Shown here: positions 23,877 through 33,116 of the stretch, piece by piece
Layout of the letters: the number at the start of each line of letters is the position of its first letter
Numbering within the stretch: the first letter of the stretch is position 1
From: Cytobacillus eiseniae
GTDB taxonomy: Bacteria > Bacillota > Bacilli > Bacillales > Cytobacillaceae
Assembly (NCBI RefSeq): GCF_017874625.1
Contig: NZ_JAGIKZ010000029.1
Span: 1 to 45,394 of the forward strand
Direction: 5' to 3'
Length of the DNA stretch: 45,394 nucleotides
The notes under the pieces: model-generated
What the model was told of the DNA's origin: nothing
What the model saw: only the letters and a program-made list of their open reading frames with translations
Databases searched by the model: none
Translations under genes and position numbers: made by a program

Positions 23877-25688
23877 TTATTTAAATAAATCAATCAGCCG
23901 AGCCCAAAAGCCTTTCTTTTCTTCAACAGGTTCAGAAGGTTTTTCCGATTCTTCTGATTTAATGCTTTCCGTTTTCAGTACAAACTGGACGGAATTGACT
24001 TTTTCATTTTCAGCTGAAACGAAGGATACAGCATCAAAATCTGATTTATCATAGGTTGAAATCATTTGATCGATTTCAGTTGTCATTTGATTAGGTAAAT
24101 CACTTGTTGATTCATGCAATTTATTTGTCCCATCATGAAGCTCCGATACACCTTTTTCTAAATCCTCGGTTCCTCCAGACAATTCGACGATTCCATCATG
24201 TAAGCCTTCATACGAGCTCGATAATTGGCTGACTCCATCCGTATAGTCGACAATGCCAGAATGAAATGCTTTGTAGCTGGCTGACAAAGCTGAAATGCCT
24301 TGCTGCAATTGGGCAAATCCGTCCATATCCTCTTCAGATGAAGCAAGTCCTTTCGCCATCGTTGCGAGGTGGTTTCTCATTTCAGTGAGTGCACCGATCA
24401 CATTTTGTAAAGTGGCATCGACTGCATCAAAGCCTTGCTTCACCTCCGTATAGGTCGCTTTTGCTGTTCGGGCAGCTATATAGGTTTCTATTAATTTTCC
24501 GACTACTTCTTGATTGGCATTGCTTTTTTTCAAAGCTTCCAATTGTTCATCGGTCATATCATATGAAGGTATGGCAGTCATCGCTTGATCTAGTGCTCTG
24601 TACGCATGTTTATAATTCTGCTTTAGCGTAGCGAGCCCTTCGGTTGTTTCTCCTAAACCATTCGCAATGGTAGTCAGTCCTTCCGCTAATTGACCGATCC
24701 CACTGACATCTATTCCCTCCGCGTTTCCAAGAGAATGACTCATTGTTTCGAGTGCCTTTTCAATGTCTTTCGAGCCATTTACTAGTGCACTGGAAGCTTG
24801 ATCAAGATCTGTGATGCCATTTTTATATTGTACGGAACCAGCTCGTAAGTCCCCGACACCGCTATTTAATTGAGACACTCCGTTATTTAGTTCTGCCACA
24901 CCCTTGTTGACATCAGCAATCGCATCAGCCAAGGTTTTCATTTCACCTGTCATCTCATCCACATCAGGAAGATCAATCGATATCGATGAAGGAACACCTG
25001 TGATATCAATGCCTGCTAATTCAAAATCTACTACATCTGCTTCTACTACTAGTTCTTCCGCTTTTTCAGGCATGACGGTAAATGTCACTTGCTTATTTTT
25101 CCCCGCATTCGCAATCATTCCGCTAGGCGCCTTGATCGCTGTAAAAATACTAGAATCAAGTGGCAGAGAGATTTGCAGCAAATAATTTTCATAGAATACG
25201 GGATTGACCTTTTCATTTGCGGACGTGTTTATTTGAATTTCCACATGTCCGTCTTTTCCAGCTAATTCTTCAGGAGTGATTTTCTTTCCATCAAGGAAAT
25301 AGGAAATCGCAATCTCCCATGGCAATGGTTCCTCATTCATATTTCCCTGATAATAAAATTTCCCCTCAGATGCTGTGAAGTGTACTCGTTGATCCATTTG
25401 TTCCAGATTTGCTAAATCGGTTAAGTTTTTTAGGCTAGAATACGAGCCATAGTCAACCACTTTTCCCTCTCTTTTCACTTCTAACGTGTTGACCACATAA
25501 ATTTCTTGTCTTTCTCCAGTGGCGCTGAGTGTTGCATAAACGACTTCATCCTTTGAGGCGATTTCTCCCTCTTTTTCGGATGTAGCTTCCTTCTGTTTGC
25601 TGTCATTTGCCGATGTCGTTGTAAGAAATGACGGCAATACAAGAATTCCAGCTAGTAAGGCAAATAGGATCGTTCTCATTCTCCTCAT
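23877..25688 (-). CDS. Secreted/anchored protein with Leu-x-x-Gly heptad repeats (YhgE/Pip-like)
   Basis: About 603 residues. A signal peptide (MRRMRTILFALLAGILVLPS...SAN) is followed by a beta-rich domain up to about 230, and then a long helical region with repeats of the x-x-x-Leu-x-x-Gly type (GVAELNNGVSQLNSG, GLTTIANGLGE, GISALSASYKAF, GVSELHDGTNKL). The C-terminus is charged and amphipathic (KKGFWARLIDLFK). Such repeats occur in YhgE/Pip proteins and in partners of MMPL exporters. It overlaps the stop of the MMPL gene; three ATGs lie in a row at 25694, 25691 and 25688, and I prefer the last on spacing from AAGGAG. Likely an extracytoplasmic partner of the exporter. Confidence 0.82.
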   Translation of the reverse strand: MRRMRTILFALLAGILVLPSFLTTTSANDSKQKEATSEKEGEIASKDEVVYATLSATGERQEIYVVNTLEVKREGKVVDYGSYSSLKNLTDLANLEQMDQRVHFTASEGKFYYQGNMNEEPLPWEIAISYFLDGKKITPEELAGKDGHVEIQINTSANEKVNPVFYENYLLQISLPLDSSIFTAIKAPSGMIANAGKNKQVTFTVMPEKAEELVVEADVVDFELAGIDITGVPSSISIDLPDVDEMTGEMKTLADAIADVNKGVAELNNGVSQLNSGVGDLRAGSVQYKNGITDLDQASSALVNGSKDIEKALETMSHSLGNAEGIDVSGIGQLAEGLTTIANGLGETTEGLATLKQNYKHAYRALDQAMTAIPSYDMTDEQLEALKKSNANQEVVGKLIETYIAARTAKATYTEVKQGFDAVDATLQNVIGALTEMRNHLATMAKGLASSEEDMDGFAQLQQGISALSASYKAFHSGIVDYTDGVSQLSSSYEGLHDGIVELSGGTEDLEKGVSELHDGTNKLHESTSDLPNQMTTEIDQMISTYDKSDFDAVSFVSAENEKVNSVQFVLKTESIKSEESEKPSEPVEEKKGFWARLIDLFK

Positions 25689-25690
25689 CA

Positions 25691-27751
25691 TCATTTCTCC
25701 TTATAAAAATTTGCTTTCCATGTAGTTTTTTCGATTGCTTTATCAAAGACCAAAAGAATTGCCGGCAGGAGGAACACGACCATAATAAAGGCAAGGAACG
25801 CGCCACGTCCAAGCAATAATCCGATCGATGATACAATTGGATTGGATGACGTGATCCATAAAATAAATCCGACACTCGACAAAATCGAAGCTGAAATGGC
25901 AATCGAGAATATTTTCTCATCGATCGTTTTCTTAATTGCCTTCAAAGCAGTCATTTCTTTCCGATTCTCTTTATAGGCTTCCGTTAGTAAAATCGCATAA
26001 TCAACGGTTGCGGCAAGCTGGACCGTGCTGACAATTAAGTACCCTACAAATACTAAGGCGGAATTCGTAAAATACGGAACCGACAAATTAATCCATACAG
26101 ATGACTGAATCGTAAGCAATAGAATGACTGGGTATGAAATCGATTTAAATGTCACTAGCAAGACAATCGCAATTGTAATAACAGTCAACAGATTAACGAC
26201 TGTATTATCTTTTTGCACAACATCTTTCATATCATACAATGTCACGCTTTCTCCTAGTGAATAGACATCTTCTCCATAATACCCTGCTGCTAGTTGTTGA
26301 ATGTCTTCAATTAAGCCAAAAGCTACGTCTCCCTCTGTTTCTGTATTCGTTTGAAGAATGATCCGGCTATAATCAGTAGAAAAAAATTGGTCCGTGATTG
26401 CTTCATCCAAATATTCGGGAGGAATCGCAGCACCGACTGTGTTGACATAAGAAATCACACTTGTCACATGCGCCATATTCTCTAAGTCTTGCACTAAATC
26501 TTCTTGTTTCGCTATATCATCCTTAGGAACGAGCAGGACCATCGAAGTACTCTTTCCAAATGCTTCTTCAATCTTGATCACGTCACTGCCAGCACGAGTA
26601 GATTCCGGCTGTTCACCAATCCCATAGATAAAATTCGTTTGCCCTTGTGCTAAAAAGGCAGGAACGATGAGGAGCAATACTAAAATCAAACTCGGAAACT
26701 TTAGTTTTACTACTCGATTGCCAAGATTTTTGAAGCTTGGCAGCAATGCCTTATGCTGAGTTTTATCAATCCATTTATAGAACATAAGGGTGAGAGCTGG
26801 TAAAAAGACCATCACACTTATGAAGCTTAAAACAATCCCTTTTACTAGATTCAGTCCTAAATCTGAACCAATTTCAAACTTCATAAATGAAAGGGCGATA
26901 AAACCAAAGAAGGTCGTTGATGCACTGGCTGCAATGGCTGGGAATGAGCGTTTCATCGCTAGCCTCATTGCTTCCTTAGGATCGGCTACTTTCTCCCGAT
27001 AGTCTGAGAAACTATGTAAAAGAAAGATCGCATAATCTAGGGAAACGGCCAGTTGCAAGATCGGTGCCACGGATTGTGTGACGAACGATACTTCCCCGAT
27101 AAATAGATTCGTTCCGAGGTTAATCAATACGGACACACCAATCGCTGCTAAAAAGAAGACCGGCTCAATCCAAGAATTCGTTGATAACACTAAGATAAGA
27201 ACGATAATTGGGATTAATAAGGCGGCTGCAAACATCGTTTCAGTAAAGGCCATTTTTTGCTGAGTGGCCGTGTTTAGCGCCTCTCCTGCCATTGCATTTT
27301 CCTCACCAATGAGCTCATAAATCGCATCGGTTATTTCGACTTCATCCCCTGCACGAATACTGAAGGAAAATAAGGCTTGGTTATCCTTATAATAGGATTC
27401 AAGCATTTCTGTATCCGTCATTTCGATCGGTGTTTTTATATCGATGGCATCATCCAGCCAGGTTACATCTGATACTCCATCGATCGAAGCTAGTTTCTCT
27501 TTGAACACAAGCGCTTCCTGAATCGTAACGTCATTTATCATGACTTTCGTATTCGGAACCGCCCCTTCGAATTCTTGCTCCATCATCTCCATTGCTTTTG
27601 TCGACTGCGCATCTTCTGGCAAGTAATCTACCATATTATAATTGACAGATACGCCAAACTGCGCAACAGCACTAATCATCGCAATAATGATAAAAGCAAT
27701 CACAATGGGCTTTTTATGTTTTATGATTCTTGCTGCAATATCTATAGTCAT
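25691..27751 (-). CDS. MMPL-family RND transporter
   Basis: 686 residues with the internal duplication of RND/MMPL exporters: a first membrane helix (VIAFIIIAMISAVAQFGV), a large extracellular loop, a six-helix bundle containing LAVSLDYAIFLLHSF, a second loop and a second bundle containing LAATVDYAILLTEAY. The paired D-Y motifs are the expected proton-relay positions. Proteins of this family export lipids, peptides or drugs. It is the first gene of a two-gene operon with a heptad-repeat secreted protein and is divergent from a TetR regulator 150-190 bases away, which probably controls it. Confidence 0.9.
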   Translation of the reverse strand: MTIDIAARIIKHKKPIVIAFIIIAMISAVAQFGVSVNYNMVDYLPEDAQSTKAMEMMEQEFEGAVPNTKVMINDVTIQEALVFKEKLASIDGVSDVTWLDDAIDIKTPIEMTDTEMLESYYKDNQALFSFSIRAGDEVEITDAIYELIGEENAMAGEALNTATQQKMAFTETMFAAALLIPIIVLILVLSTNSWIEPVFFLAAIGVSVLINLGTNLFIGEVSFVTQSVAPILQLAVSLDYAIFLLHSFSDYREKVADPKEAMRLAMKRSFPAIAASASTTFFGFIALSFMKFEIGSDLGLNLVKGIVLSFISVMVFLPALTLMFYKWIDKTQHKALLPSFKNLGNRVVKLKFPSLILVLLLIVPAFLAQGQTNFIYGIGEQPESTRAGSDVIKIEEAFGKSTSMVLLVPKDDIAKQEDLVQDLENMAHVTSVISYVNTVGAAIPPEYLDEAITDQFFSTDYSRIILQTNTETEGDVAFGLIEDIQQLAAGYYGEDVYSLGESVTLYDMKDVVQKDNTVVNLLTVITIAIVLLVTFKSISYPVILLLTIQSSVWINLSVPYFTNSALVFVGYLIVSTVQLAATVDYAILLTEAYKENRKEMTALKAIKKTIDEKIFSIAISASILSSVGFILWITSSNPIVSSIGLLLGRGAFLAFIMVVFLLPAILLVFDKAIEKTTWKANFYKEK

Positions 27752-27788
27752 TCACCCTTTCTTGCAGAAACCAAAAATCTACCCTATT

Positions 27789-27818
27789 ATTATATAAAAC
27801 ACGGTGTTGCTTTTACAA
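27789..27818 (-). promoter_or_regulatory. Promoter of the MMPL operon with a small dyad
   Basis: On the minus strand TTGTAA (complement of 27813-27818), an 18-base spacer and TATAAT (complement of 27789-27794). Inside the spacer lies AACAC-G-GTGTT (27798-27808), a dyad that could be the TetR operator. A further inverted repeat, TCCAACA/TGTTGGA (27847-27873), lies nearer the tetR start. Confidence 0.5.
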
Positions 27819-27945
27819 CAAACAGTTCTACTAGATACGTACATTCTCCAACAGATTTGCTCACTTTGTTGGAAAAAATCAAATTTCTAAGGAGTGAATT
27901 CTCATCGCTTCTCTAAAACTAGATCGAAGAAAGAAATACACACGC

Positions 27946-28473
27946 ATGGTTCTAAAGGAAAGCCTCATGACCTTGTTAAAAGAAAAGCAAATATCAGCAA
28001 TCACAGTAAAAGAGCTTTGTGAATTAGCTGATATTAATCGCTCCACTTTCTATGCACATTATAAAGATCATTATGACCTGCTTACGCAAATGGAAGACGA
28101 ACTGATTGAGGATATGAATATGTACTTAAGTTCATGCAATTTCGAGAAAGAAAAAGAAGCACTCCAGATGACCGAAAAATTGCTTGAATACTTAGCTACG
28201 AAACAAGATGAATATCAAACATTGCTCAACAAAAATAGCGATTCCTCTTTACAAGGGAAAGTCCATGCGATCGCTCATCATTACATCATCGAAAAATGGA
28301 TGGCCGTAAACCCAATCGATAAAAATCTTTCCGAATACATAAGCTCCTACATTATAAGTGGCGGCATTCAAATGATGAAAATGTGGTTGTACAATGGGAT
28401 GGACCGATCACCAAAAGAAATGGCTGAAATGATTAATCACATAGTGAACAAAGGGCTATGGGGGTTGCGGTGA
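27946..28473 (+). CDS. TetR/AcrR-family transcriptional regulator
   Basis: 175 residues from ATG 27946. The DNA-binding domain is ISAITVKELCELADINRST followed by FYAHYKDHYDLL, a standard TetR helix-turn-helix; the C-terminal part is a ligand/dimer domain of the type seen in many Bacillus regulators. It is divergent from the MMPL operon and its likely repressor. The start is odd: the only good ribosome binding site (AAGGAG, 27889-27894) sits nine bases before an ATC at 27904, from which an in-frame (M)ASLKLDRRKKYTR would precede the annotated ATG, as in relatives. The ATG at 27946 has only a weak A-rich site. Confidence 0.9.
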   Translation: MVLKESLMTLLKEKQISAITVKELCELADINRSTFYAHYKDHYDLLTQMEDELIEDMNMYLSSCNFEKEKEALQMTEKLLEYLATKQDEYQTLLNKNSDSSLQGKVHAIAHHYIIEKWMAVNPIDKNLSEYISSYIISGGIQMMKMWLYNGMDRSPKEMAEMINHIVNKGLWGLR

Positions 28474-28503
28474 ATGGGGATGGGTCTTAATCTATATACC
28501 AAA

Positions 28504-28539
28504 AAAGCACAACGAGTGAACCCAGGCTCGTTGTGCTTT
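28504..28539. terminator. Bidirectional terminator between tetR and the catalase gene
   Basis: AAAGCACAACGAG (28504-28516) pairs perfectly with CTCGTTGTGCTTT (28527-28539), with A-run before and T-run at the end, serving the two convergent genes. Confidence 0.85.
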
Positions 28540-28569
28540 AAATAATCATTTTCCATAACATAAAAATAA

Positions 28570-30633
28570 CTACGTTCGATTCCAAAATCGTTGCTCAGCG
28601 ATCGCTGTGACAAATTCCTGTTCGAAATTTGGGTTATTTGCTGCAAAAACGACTCCATCTAAATTATTTCTTTCTGAATTTAAAATATATGGCTGTCCCG
28701 TCGAAGCAATGCCGATTGGTTTATAATGTTGATAGGCTACACGTACGTAGTACATCAAGTCTTGATTGAACTTTTCTTGATTTTTTGTCCGTCCGCCAAC
28801 AACATAAAGTGAGTCCAGTAAATAAGGGCTAGTCGTGAGAACGTTTTTATCCACATTAATCTGGGTGCCATCCGCCCCTGTAACAGTCCCAAGCGTTTCA
28901 CTTACAATCGTAATAAAAACACCATATTGCTGTAAGTAATTCAGCACATTTGTTACCTCTTGGCCGTTAAACCCATCGCCAATGAGCACCCCTACTTTTT
29001 GACTATATGCATAGCGTGGTGTATTTGCTTGACTTAGAGAAGGGTAACTTGTAGATACAGGGACATGCGTACCACTTGGGCGATCCACCCCAATATTATC
29101 AGCCACAGTATAGGCCATCTCCTGATCAACCTTAACAAGCAAGTTAGCGACCTGCTGACGAACAGATTTGCTTTTTACACTGCCGACCTGGTAAGTTAAC
29201 GCGTCAATCGTGTGCTGCTTTTCAATAGGTGTCAAGCTATTCCAAAAGATGCGCGGCTGTGTAAAGTAATCCTTGAATGATTCACTTCGATTTCGAGTAA
29301 CATGTCCTTCCACTTTTGTTGGGTAATGTTCATACCCGCCTTCTTCCGGTGGTGTCGTATATGGTGTATTATCAGCAAGCGAATTTTGATGATAGTTTAC
29401 CTGGTCCACATCGATTCGGTATCTCATAAAGCCCTTTCGCTGATTATTATGAAACGGACAGACTGGCTGGTTGATTGGAATATCCTGGAAATTCGTTCCA
29501 AGTCGATGATATTGTGCCGTTTGATAAGCAATTAACCTTCCCTGCAGGACAGGATCATTGGAAAAATCAATGCCTGGAACGACATTTCCTGGGTTATATG
29601 CTACTTGCTCTACTTCAGAAAAGAAATTATCCACATTTCGATTTAATGTCATCTTGCCGATCAGCTGAACGGGGATGAGTTCTTCCGGCCAAAATTTTGT
29701 CGGATCAAGCACATCAAAGTCGTATTTGAATTCATCCTCCTTCGCAATTAGCTGAACACCTAATTCATATTCAGGGTAAGCGCCCCGGTCAATGGCCTCC
29801 ATCAAATCCCGCCGGTGGAAATCCGGATCGATTCCGCCAATTTTCTGCGACTCATCCATTAGCAAGGAATGGACACCAAGAACCGGCTTCCAAACAAATC
29901 GTACAAAGGTTGGAACCTCCTGGTCATTGACAAATAAGTACGTATTAATTGCCCATGATTCCATCATTCGATAGCTTCTTAAAATTCCTCGATCAGACAT
30001 GACCCAAAGCGTCATATGAAGGGCATCTATATTATTGGCCACATAATCCCAAAAGTTGTCGTGCGCCCCAGCCGCTTGTGGAATGTCCGTTCGTGGCTCA
30101 GGTTGGTACGCATGAATTACATCCGGAAACTTCATTGGGTCTTGATTAATTAGTACCGGCATCGCAATCGATGTAAGATCATAATTTCCTTCTTCTGTAT
30201 AAAACTTAACGCCCAAACAGCGTAAATCTCTTGCTGTATCTTTAGATCCTCTACTTCCTTGGACCGTCGAAAACCGAACAAATACAGGCGTCTTTTTTCC
30301 TGGTTCCTGCAAGAATCCGGCTTTTGTAAACTGCTTCATTGACTGATAGCATTCAAACTCCCCATGTGCCCCACTGCCTCTTGCGTGAACCTTTCTTTCG
30401 GGAATTTCTTCATGGACAAAATGTGTCATTTTCTCAAAATAATGAACATCCCCAAGTAATCCAGGACCTCGTTCACCAGCTGTTAAAATCTCCGAATCAT
30501 TTGATATTTTTCGCCCTTGATTTGTTGTCATTGGCTCTCCAGTATTTTTCACACGATACTGGTCTAGCTGTTCATTTTTGCTATTCCCATCAACAGGTTT
30601 TCTATTTTCTGAATTTGACTTATCTTTATCCAC
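28570..30633 (-). CDS. Large-subunit catalase-like protein with an atypical active site
   Basis: About 687 residues: a clade-2 catalase core (to about 510), then a linker and a DJ-1/PfpI-like C-terminal domain ([37 protein letters not shown]). The distal His lies in [12 protein letters not shown], the Ser in [10 protein letters not shown], and the heme Tyr in [14 protein letters not shown]. But the segment that in HPII and KatE reads LVGNNTPIFF is [10 protein letters not shown] here, so the catalytic Asn is missing; GFGIHTF is SWAINTY. It may be inactive, slow or altered in function. The start is probably the GTG at 30633 (AGGTGGGGG upstream) and not the GTG at 30645. Monocistronic. The fold assignment is secure; the activity is not. 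Confidence 0.9.
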   Translation of the reverse strand: MDKDKSNSENRKPVDGNSKNEQLDQYRVKNTGEPMTTNQGRKISNDSEILTAGERGPGLLGDVHYFEKMTHFVHEEIPERKVHARGSGAHGEFECYQSMKQFTKAGFLQEPGKKTPVFVRFSTVQGSRGSKDTARDLRCLGVKFYTEEGNYDLTSIAMPVLINQDPMKFPDVIHAYQPEPRTDIPQAAGAHDNFWDYVANNIDALHMTLWVMSDRGILRSYRMMESWAINTYLFVNDQEVPTFVRFVWKPVLGVHSLLMDESQKIGGIDPDFHRRDLMEAIDRGAYPEYELGVQLIAKEDEFKYDFDVLDPTKFWPEELIPVQLIGKMTLNRNVDNFFSEVEQVAYNPGNVVPGIDFSNDPVLQGRLIAYQTAQYHRLGTNFQDIPINQPVCPFHNNQRKGFMRYRIDVDQVNYHQNSLADNTPYTTPPEEGGYEHYPTKVEGHVTRNRSESFKDYFTQPRIFWNSLTPIEKQHTIDALTYQVGSVKSKSVRQQVANLLVKVDQEMAYTVADNIGVDRPSGTHVPVSTSYPSLSQANTPRYAYSQKVGVLIGDGFNGQEVTNVLNYLQQYGVFITIVSETLGTVTGADGTQINVDKNVLTTSPYLLDSLYVVGGRTKNQEKFNQDLMYYVRVAYQHYKPIGIASTGQPYILNSERNNLDGVVFAANNPNFEQEFVTAIAEQRFWNRT

Positions 30634-30836
30634 CTGATCCCCCACCTTGATGTAAGATATTTCAACTCTATTTATAAACGTATGCGTTTCGTGATAAACT
30701 AGAACGCTTTATCTATGAATACGAACTAAAACATACAATCGAATGAATACTAGCCTTTCAAAAGAAACATATTTTTAGCAGTTAACCCGAATAATAAAGA
30801 TGTTCGAACAACAATAACGAAATGTGGTGGATCATG

Positions 30837-31706
30837 ATGGATGGACATTTGCAAGACGGGATGAAGGATTCGATGGAGAATAAGTTTCTCCCAATGTATG
30901 CTGCTACAAGTGGGATGGGCATAGAGGTACTGCCCGATCTTTTCTGTTATACGAATCAAATTGTCAATATATGCTGTGTTGGGGACCCAGAAAAATCACA
31001 GGAATGGGTGCTAGTCGACACAGGCATGCCTGAATCAGCGAACCGTATTGCCGAGGTAGTTGAAGAGCGTTTTGGCGAAGACAATCCACCAAAAGCAATT
31101 ATACTGACACATGGTCACTTTGATCATGTCGGTGCTGTTGTCGATTTAGTGAAAAAATGGGGAATTAAAGTCTATGCCCATGAGGCCGAACTCCCTTTTT
31201 TAACAGGAAAACAAAGTTACCCTGAACCAGATGGGACGGTTGAAGGCGGACTTGTCGCAAAAATGTCCCCTATGTTCCCGAATGAACCTGTTGATCTAGG
31301 AACTCATGTAGAAGCGCTCCCTTCTGACGGCAGTATTCCCCCTATGCCTGGTTGGAGATGGATTCATACACCTGGGCATGCGCCTGGGCATATATCCTTG
31401 TTCAGGGAGGAAGACCGCGCACTTATTGTAGGCGATGCCTTTGTCACCGTGAAACAAGAATCGCTTTATAAGGTGCTCACACAGGATCTCGAATTTAGCG
31501 GTCCACCAAGATATTTAACGACCGATTGGGATGCAGTAAGACAATCCGTCAAAAAGCTTGAAGCATTAAAACCTTCCGTTGCAGTGACTGGCCATGGGCA
31601 ACCAGTGTCTGGTGCTGAGCTTGCAGATGGATTAGAAAGATTGGTAAAGGATTTTGATCGTATCGCGATTCCAGAATATGGGCGATTTGTGAATCGTGAA
31701 CAGTGA
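30837..31706 (+). CDS. MBL-fold metallo-hydrolase
   Basis: About 289 residues with the metallo-beta-lactamase fold: LVDTGMPESANRI, the zinc motif THGHFDHVGAV near residue 92, HTPGHAPGHISLF, VGDAFVTVK and VTGHGQPVSG supplying the later ligands. Members hydrolyse thioesters, lactones or phosphodiesters; the substrate here is unknown. Several in-frame ATGs exist; I chose 30837 (GGTGG six bases upstream). The ATG at 30873 (MENKFLPMY), with AAGGA four bases upstream, is the main alternative and matches where homologues begin. A terminator follows the gene. Confidence 0.88.
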   Translation: MDGHLQDGMKDSMENKFLPMYAATSGMGIEVLPDLFCYTNQIVNICCVGDPEKSQEWVLVDTGMPESANRIAEVVEERFGEDNPPKAIILTHGHFDHVGAVVDLVKKWGIKVYAHEAELPFLTGKQSYPEPDGTVEGGLVAKMSPMFPNEPVDLGTHVEALPSDGSIPPMPGWRWIHTPGHAPGHISLFREEDRALIVGDAFVTVKQESLYKVLTQDLEFSGPPRYLTTDWDAVRQSVKKLEALKPSVAVTGHGQPVSGAELADGLERLVKDFDRIAIPEYGRFVNREQ

Positions 31707-31732
31707 GTTGATATGAAAAGTTAATTAGAAGG

Positions 31733-31764
31733 AGCGATTACATTAATAATGTAGTCGCTTTTTT
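31733..31764 (+). terminator. Intrinsic terminator of the MBL gene
   Basis: AGCGATTACATT (31733-31744) pairs with AATGTAGTCGCT (31748-31759) with one G-T pair, followed by five or more T. Confidence 0.85.
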
Positions 31765-31771
31765 ATTTCAG

Positions 31772-31800
31772 TTGACTTCACGTATACAAATGTATACACT
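31772..31800 (+). promoter_or_regulatory. Promoter of the His-rich protein/nitroreductase operon
   Basis: TTGACT (31772-31777), a 17-base spacer and TACACT (31795-31800). The first palindromic operator occupies the spacer. Confidence 0.65.
31782..31797. promoter_or_regulatory. Palindromic operator 1
   Basis: GTATACAAATGTATAC: seven-base arms GTATACA/TGTATAC around AA. It lies between the -35 and -10 boxes, where bound protein would exclude RNA polymerase. Confidence 0.7.
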
Positions 31801-31817
31801 AGAACTATAAAATTAAA

Positions 31818-31833
31818 GTATACAATTGTATAC
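31818..31833. promoter_or_regulatory. Palindromic operator 2
   Basis: GTATACAATTGTATAC, a perfect 16-bp palindrome with the same arms as operator 1, centred 36 bp downstream of it and just before the ribosome binding site. No regulator gene is adjacent; the class (TetR, MarR or PadR) is unknown. Confidence 0.7.
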
Positions 31834-31851
31834 AAAAAAGGAGAATGTCTA

Positions 31852-32199
31852 ATGAGACACGAAGGACATCGAGGCCACCATAAACATCATGAAGGCAGAC
31901 ATAATGGACGCCGCGAAGAGCATGTAAATGGTGGAAAATCAGAAGGGGCAAAAACGTTCCGACGTAAGCGTGCAATCATGTTTCTAGAGCACTTAGAAAC
32001 GAAACAAGAAGTATTGAAAAAGCAATTAAATACACCCGAACTGCAATCAGCGAATCCAATCATTGCCGGTGAATTAAAGGCAACGCAGGCAATCATCGGT
32101 GAATTTGTCCAATTGTTTGAGCTATACGAGTTCGAGGAATATGCAAAGCTGCGTTATAAAGCAGAAAAAGGACAGAAGAATGAACAGGATGTGGAATAG
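31852..32199 (+). CDS. His-rich protein with a helical C-terminus (115 aa)
   Basis: The first 30 residues are rich in His, Arg and Gly (MRHEGHRGHHKHHEGRHNG), a likely metal-binding tail. The rest (about 36-110) is helical and charged: FRRKRAIMFLEHLETKQEVL, LKKQLNTPELQSANPIIAG and LKATQAIIGEFVQLFELYEF. The tail is like the His-rich N-terminus of the PadR-type regulator YqjI of E. coli, but no DNA-binding fold is visible here. It is the first gene of an operon with a nitroreductase (stop and ATG adjacent) and is controlled by twin operators. A role in metal- or electrophile-linked stress is an inference only. Confidence 0.78.
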   Translation: MRHEGHRGHHKHHEGRHNGRREEHVNGGKSEGAKTFRRKRAIMFLEHLETKQEVLKKQLNTPELQSANPIIAGELKATQAIIGEFVQLFELYEFEEYAKLRYKAEKGQKNEQDVE

Positions 32200-32790
32200 A
32201 TGAATAATGAAGCCCATTTAACGGTTGAAGCGGGTATCCGTTCCCGCCGAACGATTAAAAAGTTTAAAACAGAACCGATTTCTTTAGAAATGATTAAAGA
32301 GTTATTAGATATTGCCATTTGGGCGCCGAATCATAAATTGCGCGAGCCTTGGCGTTTTATCGCATTCTTAGATGAAGGCAAGCAACTTCTAGTAGACGGT
32401 TTAAGAAAAGAAAAGGAAAAAGGAAAGTTCCCTCGACCGATGAAACCTGAACGAGTTGAGCACTTACTTTCCATTCCAGCGTTCGTTGTTGTAGTCATGC
32501 AAGTAGACCCACGACCGATGATTTTTGAAGAGGATTTTGCAGCGGTTAGTGCCTGCATTCAAAACTTTCAATTAGCCGCTTGGGAGCGTGGAATCGGGAT
32601 GCTTTGGAGCACGGACCAAGCAATGTATTCCCCCACTTTTCATACCCAAATCGGTGTGAAGCCAGGTGAGAAGATTGTTGGCATAATGCAAATGGGCTAC
32701 CCAGATTTAATCCCACAAGCACGACCACGAACTTCAATTGAAGAAAAATTAACCGTCATGACTAGCGCTTCTCCGCTTGAAGAAAATTAG
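32200..32790 (+). CDS. Nitroreductase-family protein
   Basis: 196 residues of the FMN-dependent nitroreductase family (PF00881). RSRRTIKKFKTEPIS provides the N-terminal FMN phosphate-binding arginines, then LLDIAIWAPNHKLREPWRFI, ACIQNFQLAAWERGIGMLW and IVGIMQMGYPD, the family's C-terminal block. These enzymes use NAD(P)H to reduce nitro compounds, quinones or flavins. Translation starts immediately after the stop of the His-rich gene, indicating one transcript under the twin palindromic operators. A perfect stem-loop follows. Substrate unknown. Confidence 0.92.
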   Translation: MNNEAHLTVEAGIRSRRTIKKFKTEPISLEMIKELLDIAIWAPNHKLREPWRFIAFLDEGKQLLVDGLRKEKEKGKFPRPMKPERVEHLLSIPAFVVVVMQVDPRPMIFEEDFAAVSACIQNFQLAAWERGIGMLWSTDQAMYSPTFHTQIGVKPGEKIVGIMQMGYPDLIPQARPRTSIEEKLTVMTSASPLEEN

Positions 32791-32816
32791 GAAAAATAGA
32801 TCCTCGCTTTTTGAAA

Positions 32817-32842
32817 GTGCCAGTCCGATTAAGGACTGGCAC
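32817..32842 (+). terminator. Stem-loop after the nitroreductase gene
   Basis: GTGCCAGTCC (32817-32826) pairs perfectly with GGACTGGCAC (32833-32842). There is no T-run, so it may be a processing or stabilising hairpin instead of a full terminator. Confidence 0.55.
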
Positions 32843-32930
32843 GAATGATTATGTAGATGTTAGACGGGTGTGCAAATTTAGTAAATCATCTCCTCTTCCC
32901 TGTATCCACTTTTGTGTAAGTATTGCCTTC

Positions 32931-33116
32931 ATAAGCGGAGAATTTCCGGTTAATTATAGAAAAAAGGCTTAAAAAGAAGAAATAAGCGGAGATATTCCGG
33001 TTAACTGCTCAAATTAAGACAAAATCCATCGATTTAGATCAAATAAGTGGAAAAATTCCGCTTATTTATAAGGAAATAGAGGTATTTCCCAATATAGCCG
33101 GAATTTTTCCGTTTAG
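32931..33116. repeat. Four dispersed copies of an AAGCGGA/TCCGCTT palindrome
   Basis: Copies near 32931, 32982, 33043 and 33094 resemble AATAAGCGGAAAAATTCCGCTTATT in varying states of decay. The best is AATAAGTGGAAAAATTCCGCTTATT (33042-33066). Spacing is 51, 61 and 51 bp. A further copy is at 45112-45136. They lie in the 32843-33442 gap, which otherwise contains only hairpins. Confidence 0.75.

Noticed and set aside
23629..23893. Four overlapping ORFs encoding seven-residue repeats on both strands
   Set aside because: They result from the 21-bp repeats staying in frame; none has a good ribosome binding site.
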